From positions 1 through 64,000 of the forward strand of contig JAFDZS010000021.1 of NCBI GenBank assembly GCA_018266775.1: 64,000 nucleotides of DNA, in the 5' to 3' direction. The stretch comes from Bacteroidota bacterium (GTDB lineage: Bacteria; Bacteroidota; Bacteroidia; Chitinophagales; Chitinophagaceae). The translations under genes and the position numbers were made by a program. Shown piece after piece: positions 17,980-26,771 of this stretch. The notes under the pieces were generated by a model. The model saw only the letters and a list, made by a program, of their open reading frames with translations, did not search any database and had not been told where the DNA came from. The first letter of the stretch is position 1. The number at the start of each line of letters is the position of its first letter.

Positions 17980-18138
17980 TTATAAAAGGTCTAAAGCTTT
18001 GGCAAAAAAAGTACAGTTAAAGGGAAGTACCATGGAACAATACGCACCGATGGGTGATTTCAGCACTACAAAAAATGCTACAACAGAAAGTAAAAACAGT
18101 ATCCAGTACAGTGCGGTGTTCTTTTTGGTTGATTCCAT
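17980..18138 (-). CDS. Small membrane protein, 52 residues
   Basis: A 52-residue frame with a polar N terminus (MESTKKNTALYW), one strong hydrophobic segment (ILFLLSVVAFFVV, residues about 13-25), and a second moderately hydrophobic part with two Cys (YCSMVLPFNC). It is in antisense to a 63-residue plus-strand frame that lacks such features. Composition and the ATG at 18138 favour this strand, and a hairpin follows the stop. No family is recognised. Its real status needs RNA or conservation data. Confidence 0.5.
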   Translation of the reverse strand: MESTKKNTALYWILFLLSVVAFFVVLKSPIGAYCSMVLPFNCTFFAKALDLL

Positions 18139-18312
18139 GTTGAATAATTTTTTGCAAATATAAGGCAGAAGAATGCAGACCGCCATAAAATTTGCCCATT
18201 AAATTCAACGGCTTATGTGGAAAAACAGTGATTTTGTGCAATTTGTAATGTGTATTTTTTACATTTTGCGATAAACACTTTATATTGCCGACTGATTAAG
18301 ACCCGATTGCTG

Positions 18313-20991
18313 ATGACGATACATTTTTACTTGAGGTTCTCCACGAAATTTGGCCAAACGATCTGCATAAGTGGTAATAATGATGTTTTGGGCAACGATG
18401 ACCTTTTAAAAGCATTGCCTATACAATATTTTAACAACGAATTCTGGCATGGCAGCATTGAAATAGACCCGGTAACCGAACCCAATAACCTCCGCTATAA
18501 GTATATTTTAAGAGAAGAAGACAGGGAAGAAACCGTAGAATTTGGAGACGACCGCATACTGGAACTGGATAAACTGGATGCTGATGAACTGGCTTGTTTT
18601 GATACCTGGAATTACTCCGGCGAAACTGAAAATGTATATTTTACCCAGCCCTTCCAGGATGTATTGCTGAAAACAACAGCCGCAAAACCGGTCAACAAAC
18701 TGCCAAAAAATTTCACCCATGAATTCAGGGTAAAGGCGCCCATATTGCACGAAGATGAAGTGGTGTGCCTGCTGGGCGGTACAGAAAGTTTGAATAACTG
18801 GTCAACAGATAAGCCCCTGTTGATGGCGAAGAACAAAACCTGGTGGAAAGCCAGGCTCAACCTGGGTAAAGAAACATTTCCTGTAGCATATAAATACGGC
18901 ATCTATAATACCAAAACCAAACAGTTTGTTGCCTTTGAAAACGGCAATAACAGGATGCTGAATGGAGATGCGGCTAAAAAGAAGATCACCATACAGCATG
19001 ATGGGTTTATCAATTTAACCTACACGCCATGGAAGGGTGCAGGTGTGGCCATACCCGTTTTCAGCTTAAGAAGTAAAAATAGTTTTGGCGCCGGAGAGTT
19101 TACGGATATTAAATTACTGGTGGACTGGGCTAAACAGGTTGGTCTTAAACTGATACAGGTTTTGCCATTAAACGATACCACGGCAACACATACCTGGAAA
19201 GATTCTTATCCTTATGCAGCCATATCTGCATTTGCATTGCATCCTTTATTTCTGAACCTGGAAAAAGCTGCCGGCGCTGCGGCAGCATCAGTCATTAAAC
19301 CATTAAAGAAAAAACAACAGCAGTTAAATGCACTGGCAGATATGGATTACGACAGTGTGATCAAATTCAAACTGTCTGCCATAAAAGAAATCTTTGCCAT
19401 CAGGAAAGAAGATTTTATCAATGATACCGCATACTTTGAATTTTTTGAACTGAACCGACATTGGCTGGTACCGTATGCAGCATTTTGTTATTTAAGAGAT
19501 AAATACAACACTTCTGATTTCAACAGCTGGAAAACGCACAGCGAGTATGATGAAAACGCGATACAGCGTTTGGTAAGCCCCACACAAAAACACTATGATG
19601 AAATTGCGGTGCACTATTTCACGCAATATCATTTGCATGTACAGTTGAAAGAAGCCACCGCTTATGCACATAAAAATGGCATTGTGGTAAAAGGCGATAT
19701 TCCCATTGGTATTTATCGCAACAGCGTGGATGCATGGATGGCGCCATCTTTATATAATATGAATGCACAGGCCGGTGCACCGCCGGACGATTTTGCAGTG
19801 AAAGGGCAGAACTGGGGTTTCCCCACGTACAACTGGCGGGCCATGCAGCAGGACCATTTTACCTGGTGGCGCCAGCGGTTTGAGCAAATGAGCAATTACT
19901 TCGATGCATTCCGTATAGATCATATCCTCGGTTTCTTCCGCATCTGGAGTATTCCTTTACATGCGGTGGAAGGTATTATGGGCAGGTTTGATCCTGCTAT
20001 TCCACTGCACATTAATGAATTGTTTGAGCGCAATATTTCGTATGACTGGCACCGTTACTGCAGACCTTATATTACCGATGCCGTGTTGCACCAGGAATTT
20101 GGCGACAATGTTGCTTTTGTAAAAGAACATTTTTTAACAGAAGATAACCAGCTTAAAGAAGCGTACAATACCCAGCGCAAAGTGGCGGATCATTTTGCAG
20201 CTTTGAATGATGAAGAAAACCCAATGAAATTTGGTTTGTTCAACCTTATCAGCAATGTGATTCTGTTTGAGCAGGAAGGATCGCAGGGGCAGCAGTTTCA
20301 TTTCCGCATTGCAATGGAAGATACCAGTTCTTTCCGCAATCTCGATCATCATTCCCAACAGGCGTTGAAAGAATTGCAGGTAAATTATTTTTTCCGCCGG
20401 CAGGATGATTTCTGGGAACAGGAAGCTATGCAAAAATTGCCTGGATTAAAACGCAGTACCAATATGCTGATCTGCGGAGAAGATTTAGGCATGGTACCGC
20501 ATTGCGTGCCCGATGTAATGAAACGCCTGGGTATATTAAGCCTGGAAATACAGCGCATGCCTAAAAAAGAAAATGCAGCCTTCTTTCATCCTAACGATGC
20601 CCCGTACATGAGCGTGGTAACACCCAGTACACACGATATGAGTACCATCCGCGGCTGGTGGCAGGAAGACCGGGAAAAAACACAACGCTTCTATAATACC
20701 ATTATGGGCCGCTATGGCGAAGCTCCTTATTTCTGCGAGCCCTGGGTAAATAAAGAAATTGTACTGGAACATTTATACAGCCCTGCCATGTGGAGTATTT
20801 TTCAACTGCAGGATATGCTGGGCATCAGTGAAACCATCCGCCGTCAAAACCCTGAAGAGGAACGCATCAACGTTCCGGCCAATCCCAACCATTACTGGCG
20901 TTACCGCATGCACCTTACATTAGAAGATTTGCTGAAGGCAGATGCATTTAATGAAGAGCTGAAGGGCTATGTGCAGGGCAGTGGGCGGTAA
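18313..20991 (+). CDS. malQ: 4-alpha-glucanotransferase with two CBM20 domains (MalQ)
   Basis: An 892-residue amylomaltase that transfers alpha-1,4-glucan segments between maltodextrins in the cytosol; no signal peptide. Two starch-binding CBM20-like domains occupy about residues 1-100 and 120-230. A GH77 catalytic domain follows from about 250, opening VFSLRSKNSFGAGEFTDI. Visible catalytic residues are the nucleophile D536 (FRIDHILGFF), acid/base E723 (CGEDLGMVP) and D775 (STHDMST). The length fits fused CBM20-MalQ proteins and is larger than the 500-690 residues of single-domain MalQ. The ATG at 18313 is chosen, since CBM20 begins MTIHFYLRF. It is probably in its own unit. Confidence 0.93.
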   Translation: MTIHFYLRFSTKFGQTICISGNNDVLGNDDLLKALPIQYFNNEFWHGSIEIDPVTEPNNLRYKYILREEDREETVEFGDDRILELDKLDADELACFDTWNYSGETENVYFTQPFQDVLLKTTAAKPVNKLPKNFTHEFRVKAPILHEDEVVCLLGGTESLNNWSTDKPLLMAKNKTWWKARLNLGKETFPVAYKYGIYNTKTKQFVAFENGNNRMLNGDAAKKKITIQHDGFINLTYTPWKGAGVAIPVFSLRSKNSFGAGEFTDIKLLVDWAKQVGLKLIQVLPLNDTTATHTWKDSYPYAAISAFALHPLFLNLEKAAGAAAASVIKPLKKKQQQLNALADMDYDSVIKFKLSAIKEIFAIRKEDFINDTAYFEFFELNRHWLVPYAAFCYLRDKYNTSDFNSWKTHSEYDENAIQRLVSPTQKHYDEIAVHYFTQYHLHVQLKEATAYAHKNGIVVKGDIPIGIYRNSVDAWMAPSLYNMNAQAGAPPDDFAVKGQNWGFPTYNWRAMQQDHFTWWRQRFEQMSNYFDAFRIDHILGFFRIWSIPLHAVEGIMGRFDPAIPLHINELFERNISYDWHRYCRPYITDAVLHQEFGDNVAFVKEHFLTEDNQLKEAYNTQRKVADHFAALNDEENPMKFGLFNLISNVILFEQEGSQGQQFHFRIAMEDTSSFRNLDHHSQQALKELQVNYFFRRQDDFWEQEAMQKLPGLKRSTNMLICGEDLGMVPHCVPDVMKRLGILSLEIQRMPKKENAAFFHPNDAPYMSVVTPSTHDMSTIRGWWQEDREKTQRFYNTIMGRYGEAPYFCEPWVNKEIVLEHLYSPAMWSIFQLQDMLGISETIRRQNPEEERINVPANPNHYWRYRMHLTLEDLLKADAFNEELKGYVQGSGR

Positions 20992-21087
20992 ATGGCAACT
21001 TTCAGGCAAATACAATTGCTGATACAGCTTTGATGTCAATAGATTTTATCTAACTTCATCCATTGTTAGCAAGATCGTTATTGTATC

Positions 21088-22104
21088 ATGAAAGTAAAAT
21101 ACGCCATTCACCAACTTCCCTTTACACACCCCTTCACTATCTCCAAAGGCACTAAAACCCATCAGCCCACATTTATTGTGGAATTGGATTTTATGGGCAT
21201 CAAAGGATATGGTGAAGCACCCGCCATTGCCTATTATAATATCCCGGTAGAACAAATGGCCGCAGACCTGGAAGCCAAAAAGATCTTTATAGAAAAATAT
21301 GCGTTCAATGATCCTGAAAGGTTCTGGCATTACCTGCACCATTTATTTCCGCAAAACCATTTTTTGGTATGTGCACTGGATATGGCAGGCTGGGACATTT
21401 ATGGTAAATTAAAAAAACAACCGCTGTATCAATTATGGAAACTGGATACAGCAACAAGCCCCATTACCGATTTTACCATTGGTATTGACACCATCGAAAA
21501 AATGGTGGTTAAAATGAAAGAACAACCCTGGCCCATTTATAAAGTAAAAGTAGGAGTGGATGGTGATATTGAAATGGTGGCCGCCTTACGGCAACATACC
21601 GATGCGGTATTACGCGTAGATGCCAATGCCGGCTGGACTTTAGAACAGGCGCTGCAAAAAATTCCGCAGTTGAAAGCATTGGGTGTTGAAATGGTGGAAC
21701 AACCATTGGCAAAAGATGATTGGGAAGGGATGAAAGTATTGTATGAACAATCGCCATTGCCTTTGTATGCAGATGAAGCCTGCGTGTATGAAAACGATGT
21801 GGAGCGATGTTACCGGCATTTTCACGGCATTAATATTAAACTCACGAAGTGCAGCGGCATTACACCCGCCCGCCGCATGATCAGTAAAGCCAGGGAACTG
21901 AATATGGAAGTAATGATTGGTTGTATGAATGAAAGCAGTGTGGGCACAGCCGCAATTGCGCAACTGGCTCCGTTGCTGGATAAAGTGGATATGGATGGGC
22001 CGCTGTTGCTGAATGAAGATATTGCGCAGGGTGTTCAGTTCGGCTTTGGAAAAATAATATATAACACCAAACCCGGATTGGGTATTACGATCCAGGCTTT
22101 GTAA
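21088..22104 (+). CDS. Dipeptide epimerase (L-Ala-D/L-Glu epimerase type)
   Basis: A 338-residue enolase-superfamily enzyme of the muconate lactonising group. Visible catalytic features are the K-x-K pair (YKVKVG), metal ligands in DANAGW, EQPL and ADEA, and the second lysine in IKLTKCSG. The C-terminal DMDGPLLL with its Asp-x-Asp matches the dipeptide-binding signature of L-Ala-D/L-Glu epimerases. The likely role is recycling of peptidoglycan dipeptides, but other dipeptides are possible. Starting at 21088, the protein has the normal length for the family. It is followed 33 bases later by an M50 protease gene, possibly in the same transcript. Confidence 0.88.
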   Translation: MKVKYAIHQLPFTHPFTISKGTKTHQPTFIVELDFMGIKGYGEAPAIAYYNIPVEQMAADLEAKKIFIEKYAFNDPERFWHYLHHLFPQNHFLVCALDMAGWDIYGKLKKQPLYQLWKLDTATSPITDFTIGIDTIEKMVVKMKEQPWPIYKVKVGVDGDIEMVAALRQHTDAVLRVDANAGWTLEQALQKIPQLKALGVEMVEQPLAKDDWEGMKVLYEQSPLPLYADEACVYENDVERCYRHFHGINIKLTKCSGITPARRMISKARELNMEVMIGCMNESSVGTAAIAQLAPLLDKVDMDGPLLLNEDIAQGVQFGFGKIIYNTKPGLGITIQAL

Positions 22105-22137
22105 TTTGGGCTATTCAATACCGTTATTAAAATATTT

Positions 22138-23076
22138 ATGACAGAAGAAACAATGCCGCAGGAACCCGGTGAACTGGTGGTAAAACCTGAAGAGGTGCCA
22201 GGGAAAACATCGCTCTCCCGAACGCTGGGCAGTTTTGCACTGTTCATCGCCGTGTATTATATGGTTTTTCACAACTGGATGACCACAATTTTGCTCGCCG
22301 CTGTGATCCTCATTCATGAACTGGGGCATTTTATTGCAATGAAACGCTATGGTTACAGCGCAGTGAACATGACCTTCATTCCATTTGTTGGCGCTTATGT
22401 TTCTGGTAAAGCAGTGGATTTGTCACGCACCAAAAAATTGATTGTATTGATGGCGGGCCCCCTGCCGGGAATTATCATCGGCATCATTTTATTTTTTGTG
22501 TATCAATATACAGGTGAATTTAACTATCTGAAAGCTGCGGGCATATTTGGCGCTTTGAATGTCATCAACCTGTTGCCGGTATACCCGTTGGATGGCGGCC
22601 AGTATTTCCAGGTGCTGTTTTTCTACGGCAGTAAAATTGTGCAAATCATATTCCTCTGTCTTTCGGCTGCAGTGATGCTGTACCTTTTTGTGCATCAAAA
22701 TTATGCGTGGATCAACCTGGTGATTGCATTGTTTGCATTGTTGCGCATCACATCAATAAGGAATATCTATAAAACTCAAAAGGCATTGGATGAAGCCGGA
22801 ATAGATTATGCCTGCACTTACGACGACCTTACCGATGATGAATACTGGGCCATCCGCAATATTGTGATCAGCCAGAGTGCACTGCTCAGCAGGAAATATT
22901 CTACCTATACCCAGGAAGCCAATGAGGCCGACCTCATTCCTTTTATTGAAAGGGTTTTGGTATCGCCCTATAATTCCACGCTTACAGCAAAGCAAAAGCT
23001 GGTGTTTACACTGGTATGGATATTGACCATTACAGTGCCCGTAGTACTCTGGATGCAGTATAAAGGCTGGCTGTAA
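22138..23076 (+). CDS. Site-2-protease-like M50 membrane metalloprotease
   Basis: A 312-residue polytopic membrane protein. The zinc motif HELGH (residues 60-64) lies in the second hydrophobic segment, and the third zinc ligand is in NLLPVYPLDGG. Both are diagnostic of family M50. Four to six membrane segments follow (about 34-55, 105-125, 130-150, 178-198, 290-308). It lacks the PDZ domain of RseP, so it is the compact SpoIVFB/site-2-type. The substrate is unknown; it lies after the dipeptide epimerase and ends just before the his promoter. Confidence 0.9.
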   Translation: MTEETMPQEPGELVVKPEEVPGKTSLSRTLGSFALFIAVYYMVFHNWMTTILLAAVILIHELGHFIAMKRYGYSAVNMTFIPFVGAYVSGKAVDLSRTKKLIVLMAGPLPGIIIGIILFFVYQYTGEFNYLKAAGIFGALNVINLLPVYPLDGGQYFQVLFFYGSKIVQIIFLCLSAAVMLYLFVHQNYAWINLVIALFALLRITSIRNIYKTQKALDEAGIDYACTYDDLTDDEYWAIRNIVISQSALLSRKYSTYTQEANEADLIPFIERVLVSPYNSTLTAKQKLVFTLVWILTITVPVVLWMQYKGWL

Positions 23077-23084
23077 AATTTTAT

Positions 23085-23115
23085 TTGGAGAAATAGTGAA
23101 ACCGCCTTTACTTTG
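23085..23115 (+). promoter_or_regulatory. Promoter of the his operon
   Basis: TTG (23085-23087) and TTACTTTG (23108-23115; 7 of 8 match to TAnnTTTG) are separated by 20 bases. This puts the start of transcription near 23120-23122, at the leader-peptide ATG (23123), which suits an attenuator. It is read from consensus only. Confidence 0.55.
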
Positions 23116-23122
23116 CAGTGCA

Positions 23123-23173
23123 ATGATAAAATTTATTCACATACACCATCGTCATACATTACTCTTTGGGTAA
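23123..23173 (+). CDS. hisL: His operon leader peptide
   Basis: A 16-residue frame, ATG to TAA, reads MIKFIHIHHRHTLLFG. Four of six residues from 6 to 11 are His (codons at 23138, 23144, 23147 and 23153), the signature of a histidine attenuator. The stop codon overlaps the antiterminator arm. It lies directly behind the candidate promoter, 366 bases before hisG. Translation rate through the His codons, which depends on charged tRNA-His, would decide which downstream RNA hairpin forms. Confidence 0.88.
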   Translation: MIKFIHIHHRHTLLFG

Positions 23174-23243
23174 GCTATGCTGATTGGTATGTGCACAACA
23201 TAATTTCAAAAAGGGCTTACTGAAAAGTGAGCCCTTTTTGTTT
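23159..23243 (+). promoter_or_regulatory. Transcription attenuator of the his operon
   Basis: Four pairing regions are visible. Region 1, TTACTC (23159-23164), pairs with GGGTAA (23168-23173). Region 2, GGTAAGCT (23169-23176), can instead pair with region 3, GGCTTACT (23214-23221; six Watson-Crick plus two wobble pairs). Region 3 with region 4 forms the terminator: AAAAAGGGCTTACT (23208-23221) with AGTGAGCCCTTTTT (23226-23239), loop GAAA, followed by GTTTT. A ribosome stalled on the His codons would cover region 1, so 2-3 forms and transcription continues. A ribosome at the stop codon covers 1 and 2, so 3-4 forms and transcription ends. Confidence 0.85.
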
Positions 23244-23246
23244 TCC

Positions 23247-23477
23247 ATGATCTGGCGTCCCCGTCTGATCATGAATAAAAGAAACCTGAACACGGTCAGA
23301 CGAAACCGTCAGACCGTGAGCTCATATGATCTGACGACCACGTCTGATCATGAATAAAAAGAAACCTGAACACGGTCAGACGAAACCGTCAGATCGTGAG
23401 CTCACATGACCTGACGACAACGTCTGATCATGAACAAACAGAAACATGAACACGGTCAGACGAAACCGTCTGATCAT
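23247..23477. repeat. Hairpin array 3 in the hisG 5' UTR, 80-base period
   Basis: Six hairpins alternate in two types with an about 80-base period. Type a (ATGATC/GATCAT-like outer arms, T-T mismatch) is at 23247-23272, 23326-23351 and 23406-23431. Type b (CACGGTC/GACCGTG outer arms, loop AAAC) is at 23291-23318, 23371-23398 and 23451-23477. All keep the GACG/CGTC inner arms and four-base loop, with one G-T-wobble variant. The spacers are AAAC/GAATAAAA-like and unrelated to those of arrays 1 and 2. A weaker TCAGTT/AACTGA hairpin follows at about 23505-23521. The array lies between the attenuator terminator and the hisG ATG. Confidence 0.88.
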
Positions 23478-23538
23478 GAACAAAAAAGATAAAAACTGAA
23501 ATCGGTCAGTTATAAAAACTGATCATAAAAAGACAAAC

Positions 23539-24390
23539 ATGTTAAAGATCGCAATTCAGAAATCGGGCCGCCTGTATGAAGATTCCATGAAGCTGTTAAA
23601 GGAGTGCGGCATCCAGCTCAACAATGGTAATAAGCAACTGAAAACGGTGGCAGAAAACTTTCCGCTGGAAGTATATTTTCTCAGGGATGATGATATTCCC
23701 CAGTATGTATATGATGGTGTGGCTGATATTGGCATTGTGGGCGAAAATGTTCTGCTCGAAAAAAATAAAGACATTGCCCATGTATTCCGGCTCGGCTTTG
23801 GCAAATGCCGCCTCAGCATTGCGGTGCCTAAAGGCGTCAGCTACAACTCCATAAAAGATTTGGATGGATTGAAAATCGCTACGACTTATGCCAACATCTT
23901 ACAGCAATATTTAACAACCAATAACAGCACAGCAGAAATACACGAGATCAGCGGAGCCGTTGAAATAGCGCCGGGCATAGGTTTGGCCGATGCCATCTGC
24001 GATTTGGTAAGCAGCGGCAGTACTTTATTTACCAATGGGCTGAAAGAAGTGGACGTGATTTTAAAATCAGAAGCCATACTGGCCGCCAACAAAAATCTTA
24101 CACCAGAAAACAAAGCGTTACTGGATAAATTACTGCTCCGCATCAATGCAGTAAAAACTGCCAAGAATAATAAATACATTATTTTAAATGCGCCCAACAG
24201 GCAATTGAAAAATATTGCATCGGTATTGCCCGGCATGAAAAGCCCGACCGTAACACCATTAGCAGAAGAAGGCTGGAGCAGTGTACAAAGTGTGGTGAAT
24301 GAAAATGATTTCTGGGAAGTGATAGAAAAACTCAAACAGTTTGAAGCAGAAGGAATACTGGTGGTGCCTATTGAAAAAATGATTGCATAA
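23539..24390 (+). CDS. hisG: ATP phosphoribosyltransferase, long form
   Basis: This enzyme catalyses the first committed step of histidine synthesis, joining ATP and PRPP to form phosphoribosyl-ATP. At 283 residues it is the long form, with a C-terminal ACT-like regulatory domain (about 210-283) that gives feedback inhibition by histidine and needs no HisZ. Typical motifs are LKIAIQKSGRLYEDS, the VADIGIVGEN region, and DAICDLVSSGSTL, the PRPP-binding loop. The ATG at 23539 matches the usual start. It opens the operon: hisD follows after 16 bases. The upstream control region contains an attenuator and hairpin array 3. Confidence 0.97.
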   Translation: MLKIAIQKSGRLYEDSMKLLKECGIQLNNGNKQLKTVAENFPLEVYFLRDDDIPQYVYDGVADIGIVGENVLLEKNKDIAHVFRLGFGKCRLSIAVPKGVSYNSIKDLDGLKIATTYANILQQYLTTNNSTAEIHEISGAVEIAPGIGLADAICDLVSSGSTLFTNGLKEVDVILKSEAILAANKNLTPENKALLDKLLLRINAVKTAKNNKYIILNAPNRQLKNIASVLPGMKSPTVTPLAEEGWSSVQSVVNENDFWEVIEKLKQFEAEGILVVPIEKMIA

Positions 24391-24406
24391 CATTCAAGAG
24401 TAGAAA

Positions 24407-25699
24407 ATGAATATTGTAACAGAACCGCAACCAAAAGATTGGCCGCAATTATTGCAGCGCCCTGTTTTGGACACAGCATCGCTGGATGATAAAGTGCAAC
24501 TGATTTTAAAAGATGTACAGCAAAATGGAGATGCGGCGATTAAAAAATATGCGCAGCAATTTGACGGCGTTGCACTCCACGATTTTTTGGTAACAGCAGA
24601 AGAGATTCAATATGCAGTGGCATCCGTTGATGAAGGACTGAAAGCAGCGATTGAAACAGCAAAAAATAATATCACCCTCTTTCACACTCAACAAAAAGAA
24701 AAAAGGGTTGTGGTGGAAACCACCAACGGAGTACACTGCTGGAGAAAATCGGTAGCTATAGAAAATGTGGGCTTGTACATCCCCGGTGGAACGGCGCCTT
24801 TATTTTCTACCTTACTGATGCTTGGCATTCCGGCAACTATTGCAGGCTGCAGCAATATAGTGGTGTGCACACCGTGCGATAAAAATGGAAACGTAAATCC
24901 TGTAGTGTTGTATGTGGCGCAAACCATCGGCATCAAAAAAATATATAAGATCGGCGGCGTGCAGGCCATCGCCGCAATGGCTTATGGTACAGCAACGGTG
25001 CCTAAAGTGAATAAAATATTTGGCCCCGGCAATCAATATGTAACCTGTGCCAAACAACTCATCAGTAAAGAAGGTGTGGCCATTGATATGCCCGCCGGGC
25101 CGAGTGAAGTAGCGGTGTATGCAGATGCATCAGGTAACGCAGCTTTCATTGCTGCCGATTTATTAAGCCAGGCTGAACATGGAACTGACAGCCAGGTGAT
25201 ACTCGTTGCTTCTTCATCCGTCATCGTAGATACAGTACAAAAAGAGCTGGAACTGCAAGTAAATGTTTTACCAAGAAAAGACATTGCGATAAAAGCATTG
25301 CAAAACAGTACCGCTATTGTAATGAATGATGTGAACGCGGCTTTTGCATTGCTGAATACGTATGCACCGGAGCATCTCATCATTGCATCTGATGACGCTG
25401 AAGCACTTGCAGAAAAAGTAGTGAATGCCGGAAGTGTTTTTCTCGGCCATTACTCACCGGAAAGTGCAGGCGATTATGCATCGGGCACCAACCATACTTT
25501 ACCAACAAACGGATATGCAAAAGCATACAGCGGTGTGTCGCTGGATAGTTTTGTAAAGAAGATCACTTTTCAGCAGCTCAGTACAACAGGCTTGCAAAAC
25601 ATTGGCCCTGCCATAGAACAAATGGCAGCGGCGGAAGGATTGCAGGCGCATAAAAATGCTGTATCAATAAGATTAAAAGCAATTAATACAAAGTTATAA
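24407..25699 (+). CDS. hisD: Histidinol dehydrogenase
   Basis: A 430-residue zinc enzyme that oxidises L-histidinol twice with NAD to L-histidine, the last two steps of the pathway. Family motifs are present: YIPGGTAPLFSTLLML, GGVQAIAAMAYGT, KIFGPGNQYVT, IDMPAGPSEVAV, QAEHGTDSQ and the C-terminal DYASGTNHTLPT with zinc and catalytic His. Length is normal. Its TAA stop overlaps the hisC ATG by one base (TAATG), indicating translational coupling. Confidence 0.97.
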   Translation: MNIVTEPQPKDWPQLLQRPVLDTASLDDKVQLILKDVQQNGDAAIKKYAQQFDGVALHDFLVTAEEIQYAVASVDEGLKAAIETAKNNITLFHTQQKEKRVVVETTNGVHCWRKSVAIENVGLYIPGGTAPLFSTLLMLGIPATIAGCSNIVVCTPCDKNGNVNPVVLYVAQTIGIKKIYKIGGVQAIAAMAYGTATVPKVNKIFGPGNQYVTCAKQLISKEGVAIDMPAGPSEVAVYADASGNAAFIAADLLSQAEHGTDSQVILVASSSVIVDTVQKELELQVNVLPRKDIAIKALQNSTAIVMNDVNAAFALLNTYAPEHLIIASDDAEALAEKVVNAGSVFLGHYSPESAGDYASGTNHTLPTNGYAKAYSGVSLDSFVKKITFQQLSTTGLQNIGPAIEQMAAAEGLQAHKNAVSIRLKAINTKL

Positions 25700-26763
25700 T
25701 GGAATTCGATTTGCAACAATTAGTTCGGAACAACATCAAAAATTTACAACCTTACTCCTCAGCAAGGCATGAGTTTACAGGCAAAGCATCGGTGTTTTTA
25801 GATGCCAATGAAAACGCATACGGATCACCGTTACCAGATGGCGCCACCATTGCAGCGTACAACCGCTATCCCGATCCTTTGCAATGGCAATTGAAATTTC
25901 AGCTGACAAGAATTAAAGGCGTACCGGCAGAAAATATTTTTATAGGAAACGGTAGTGATGAAGTGATTGATTTAGCTTACCGCATTTTTTGTGAACCCGG
26001 AAAAGATAATGTGATTATTTGTCCGCCCACGTATGGCATGTACCAGGTAAGTGCAAACATTAACGATGTTGCCATTAAAAAAGTACCGTTGACACCTTCA
26101 TTTGAACTGGATGTAGAAGGCATTCTTGCCGCAGCAGACAGCAATACGAAATTATTATTTATCTGTTCGCCCAATAATCCAACAGGTAATAATATGAACC
26201 GCCAGTCGGTGGAAATATTGCTGAATAATTTCCACGGCATTATTATCATAGATGAAGCCTACATCAACTTCTCCAAACAAAAAACATTTATACAGGAACT
26301 TACCGGGTATCCTAATTTAATTGTGATGCAAACCTTATCCAAAGCATGGGGCCTGGCAGCTTTGCGGCTGGGGTTGGGTTTTGCATCGATGGATATTATC
26401 GATTTGTTCAATAAAGTGAAACCGCCATACAATATCAACGAGGCATCGCAGCAAATCGCATTGGAGGCGCTGCAGCAAACACCGCAGGTGAATGAATGGA
26501 TCAGGGAAGTGGTGCAGGAAAAAGAAATACTTGCTTCCGCATTACAAAGTTTATCATTTGTGCAAAAAGTATATCCATCAGATGCTAATTTTATATTGGT
26601 GAAAGTAACCGATGCCAATGCATTGTATGATTATTTGGCTGCGCATGAAATTGTAGTGCGTAACAGGACTAAAGAAATGCATTGTGATAACTGTTTACGC
26701 ATCACCATCGGAACACCAACAGAAAATCAACGACTCATTACTATTCTGCAACAGTATAAATAA
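25699..26763 (+). CDS. hisC: Histidinol-phosphate aminotransferase
   Basis: A 354-residue class-I/II PLP aminotransferase converting imidazole-acetol phosphate to histidinol phosphate with glutamate. Visible motifs are DANENAYGSPLP near the N terminus, GNGSDEVIDL, CSPNNPTGN, IDEAYINF, the PLP lysine in TLSKAWGLAALRLG, and the C-terminal RITIGTPTEN. The start overlaps the hisD stop by one base. hisB follows after eight bases. Confidence 0.97.
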   Translation: MEFDLQQLVRNNIKNLQPYSSARHEFTGKASVFLDANENAYGSPLPDGATIAAYNRYPDPLQWQLKFQLTRIKGVPAENIFIGNGSDEVIDLAYRIFCEPGKDNVIICPPTYGMYQVSANINDVAIKKVPLTPSFELDVEGILAAADSNTKLLFICSPNNPTGNNMNRQSVEILLNNFHGIIIIDEAYINFSKQKTFIQELTGYPNLIVMQTLSKAWGLAALRLGLGFASMDIIDLFNKVKPPYNINEASQQIALEALQQTPQVNEWIREVVQEKEILASALQSLSFVQKVYPSDANFILVKVTDANALYDYLAAHEIVVRNRTKEMHCDNCLRITIGTPTENQRLITILQQYK

Positions 26764-26771
26764 CACAGCAC

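Noticed and set aside
17972..18163. 63-residue plus-strand frame in the gap before malQ
   Set aside because: The opposite frame has a clearer membrane-protein pattern.
23208..23239. Simple terminator for the M50 protease gene
   Set aside because: Its position behind a His-rich leader frame, and the alternative pairing, fit an attenuator better; it could still also end read-through from the protease gene.
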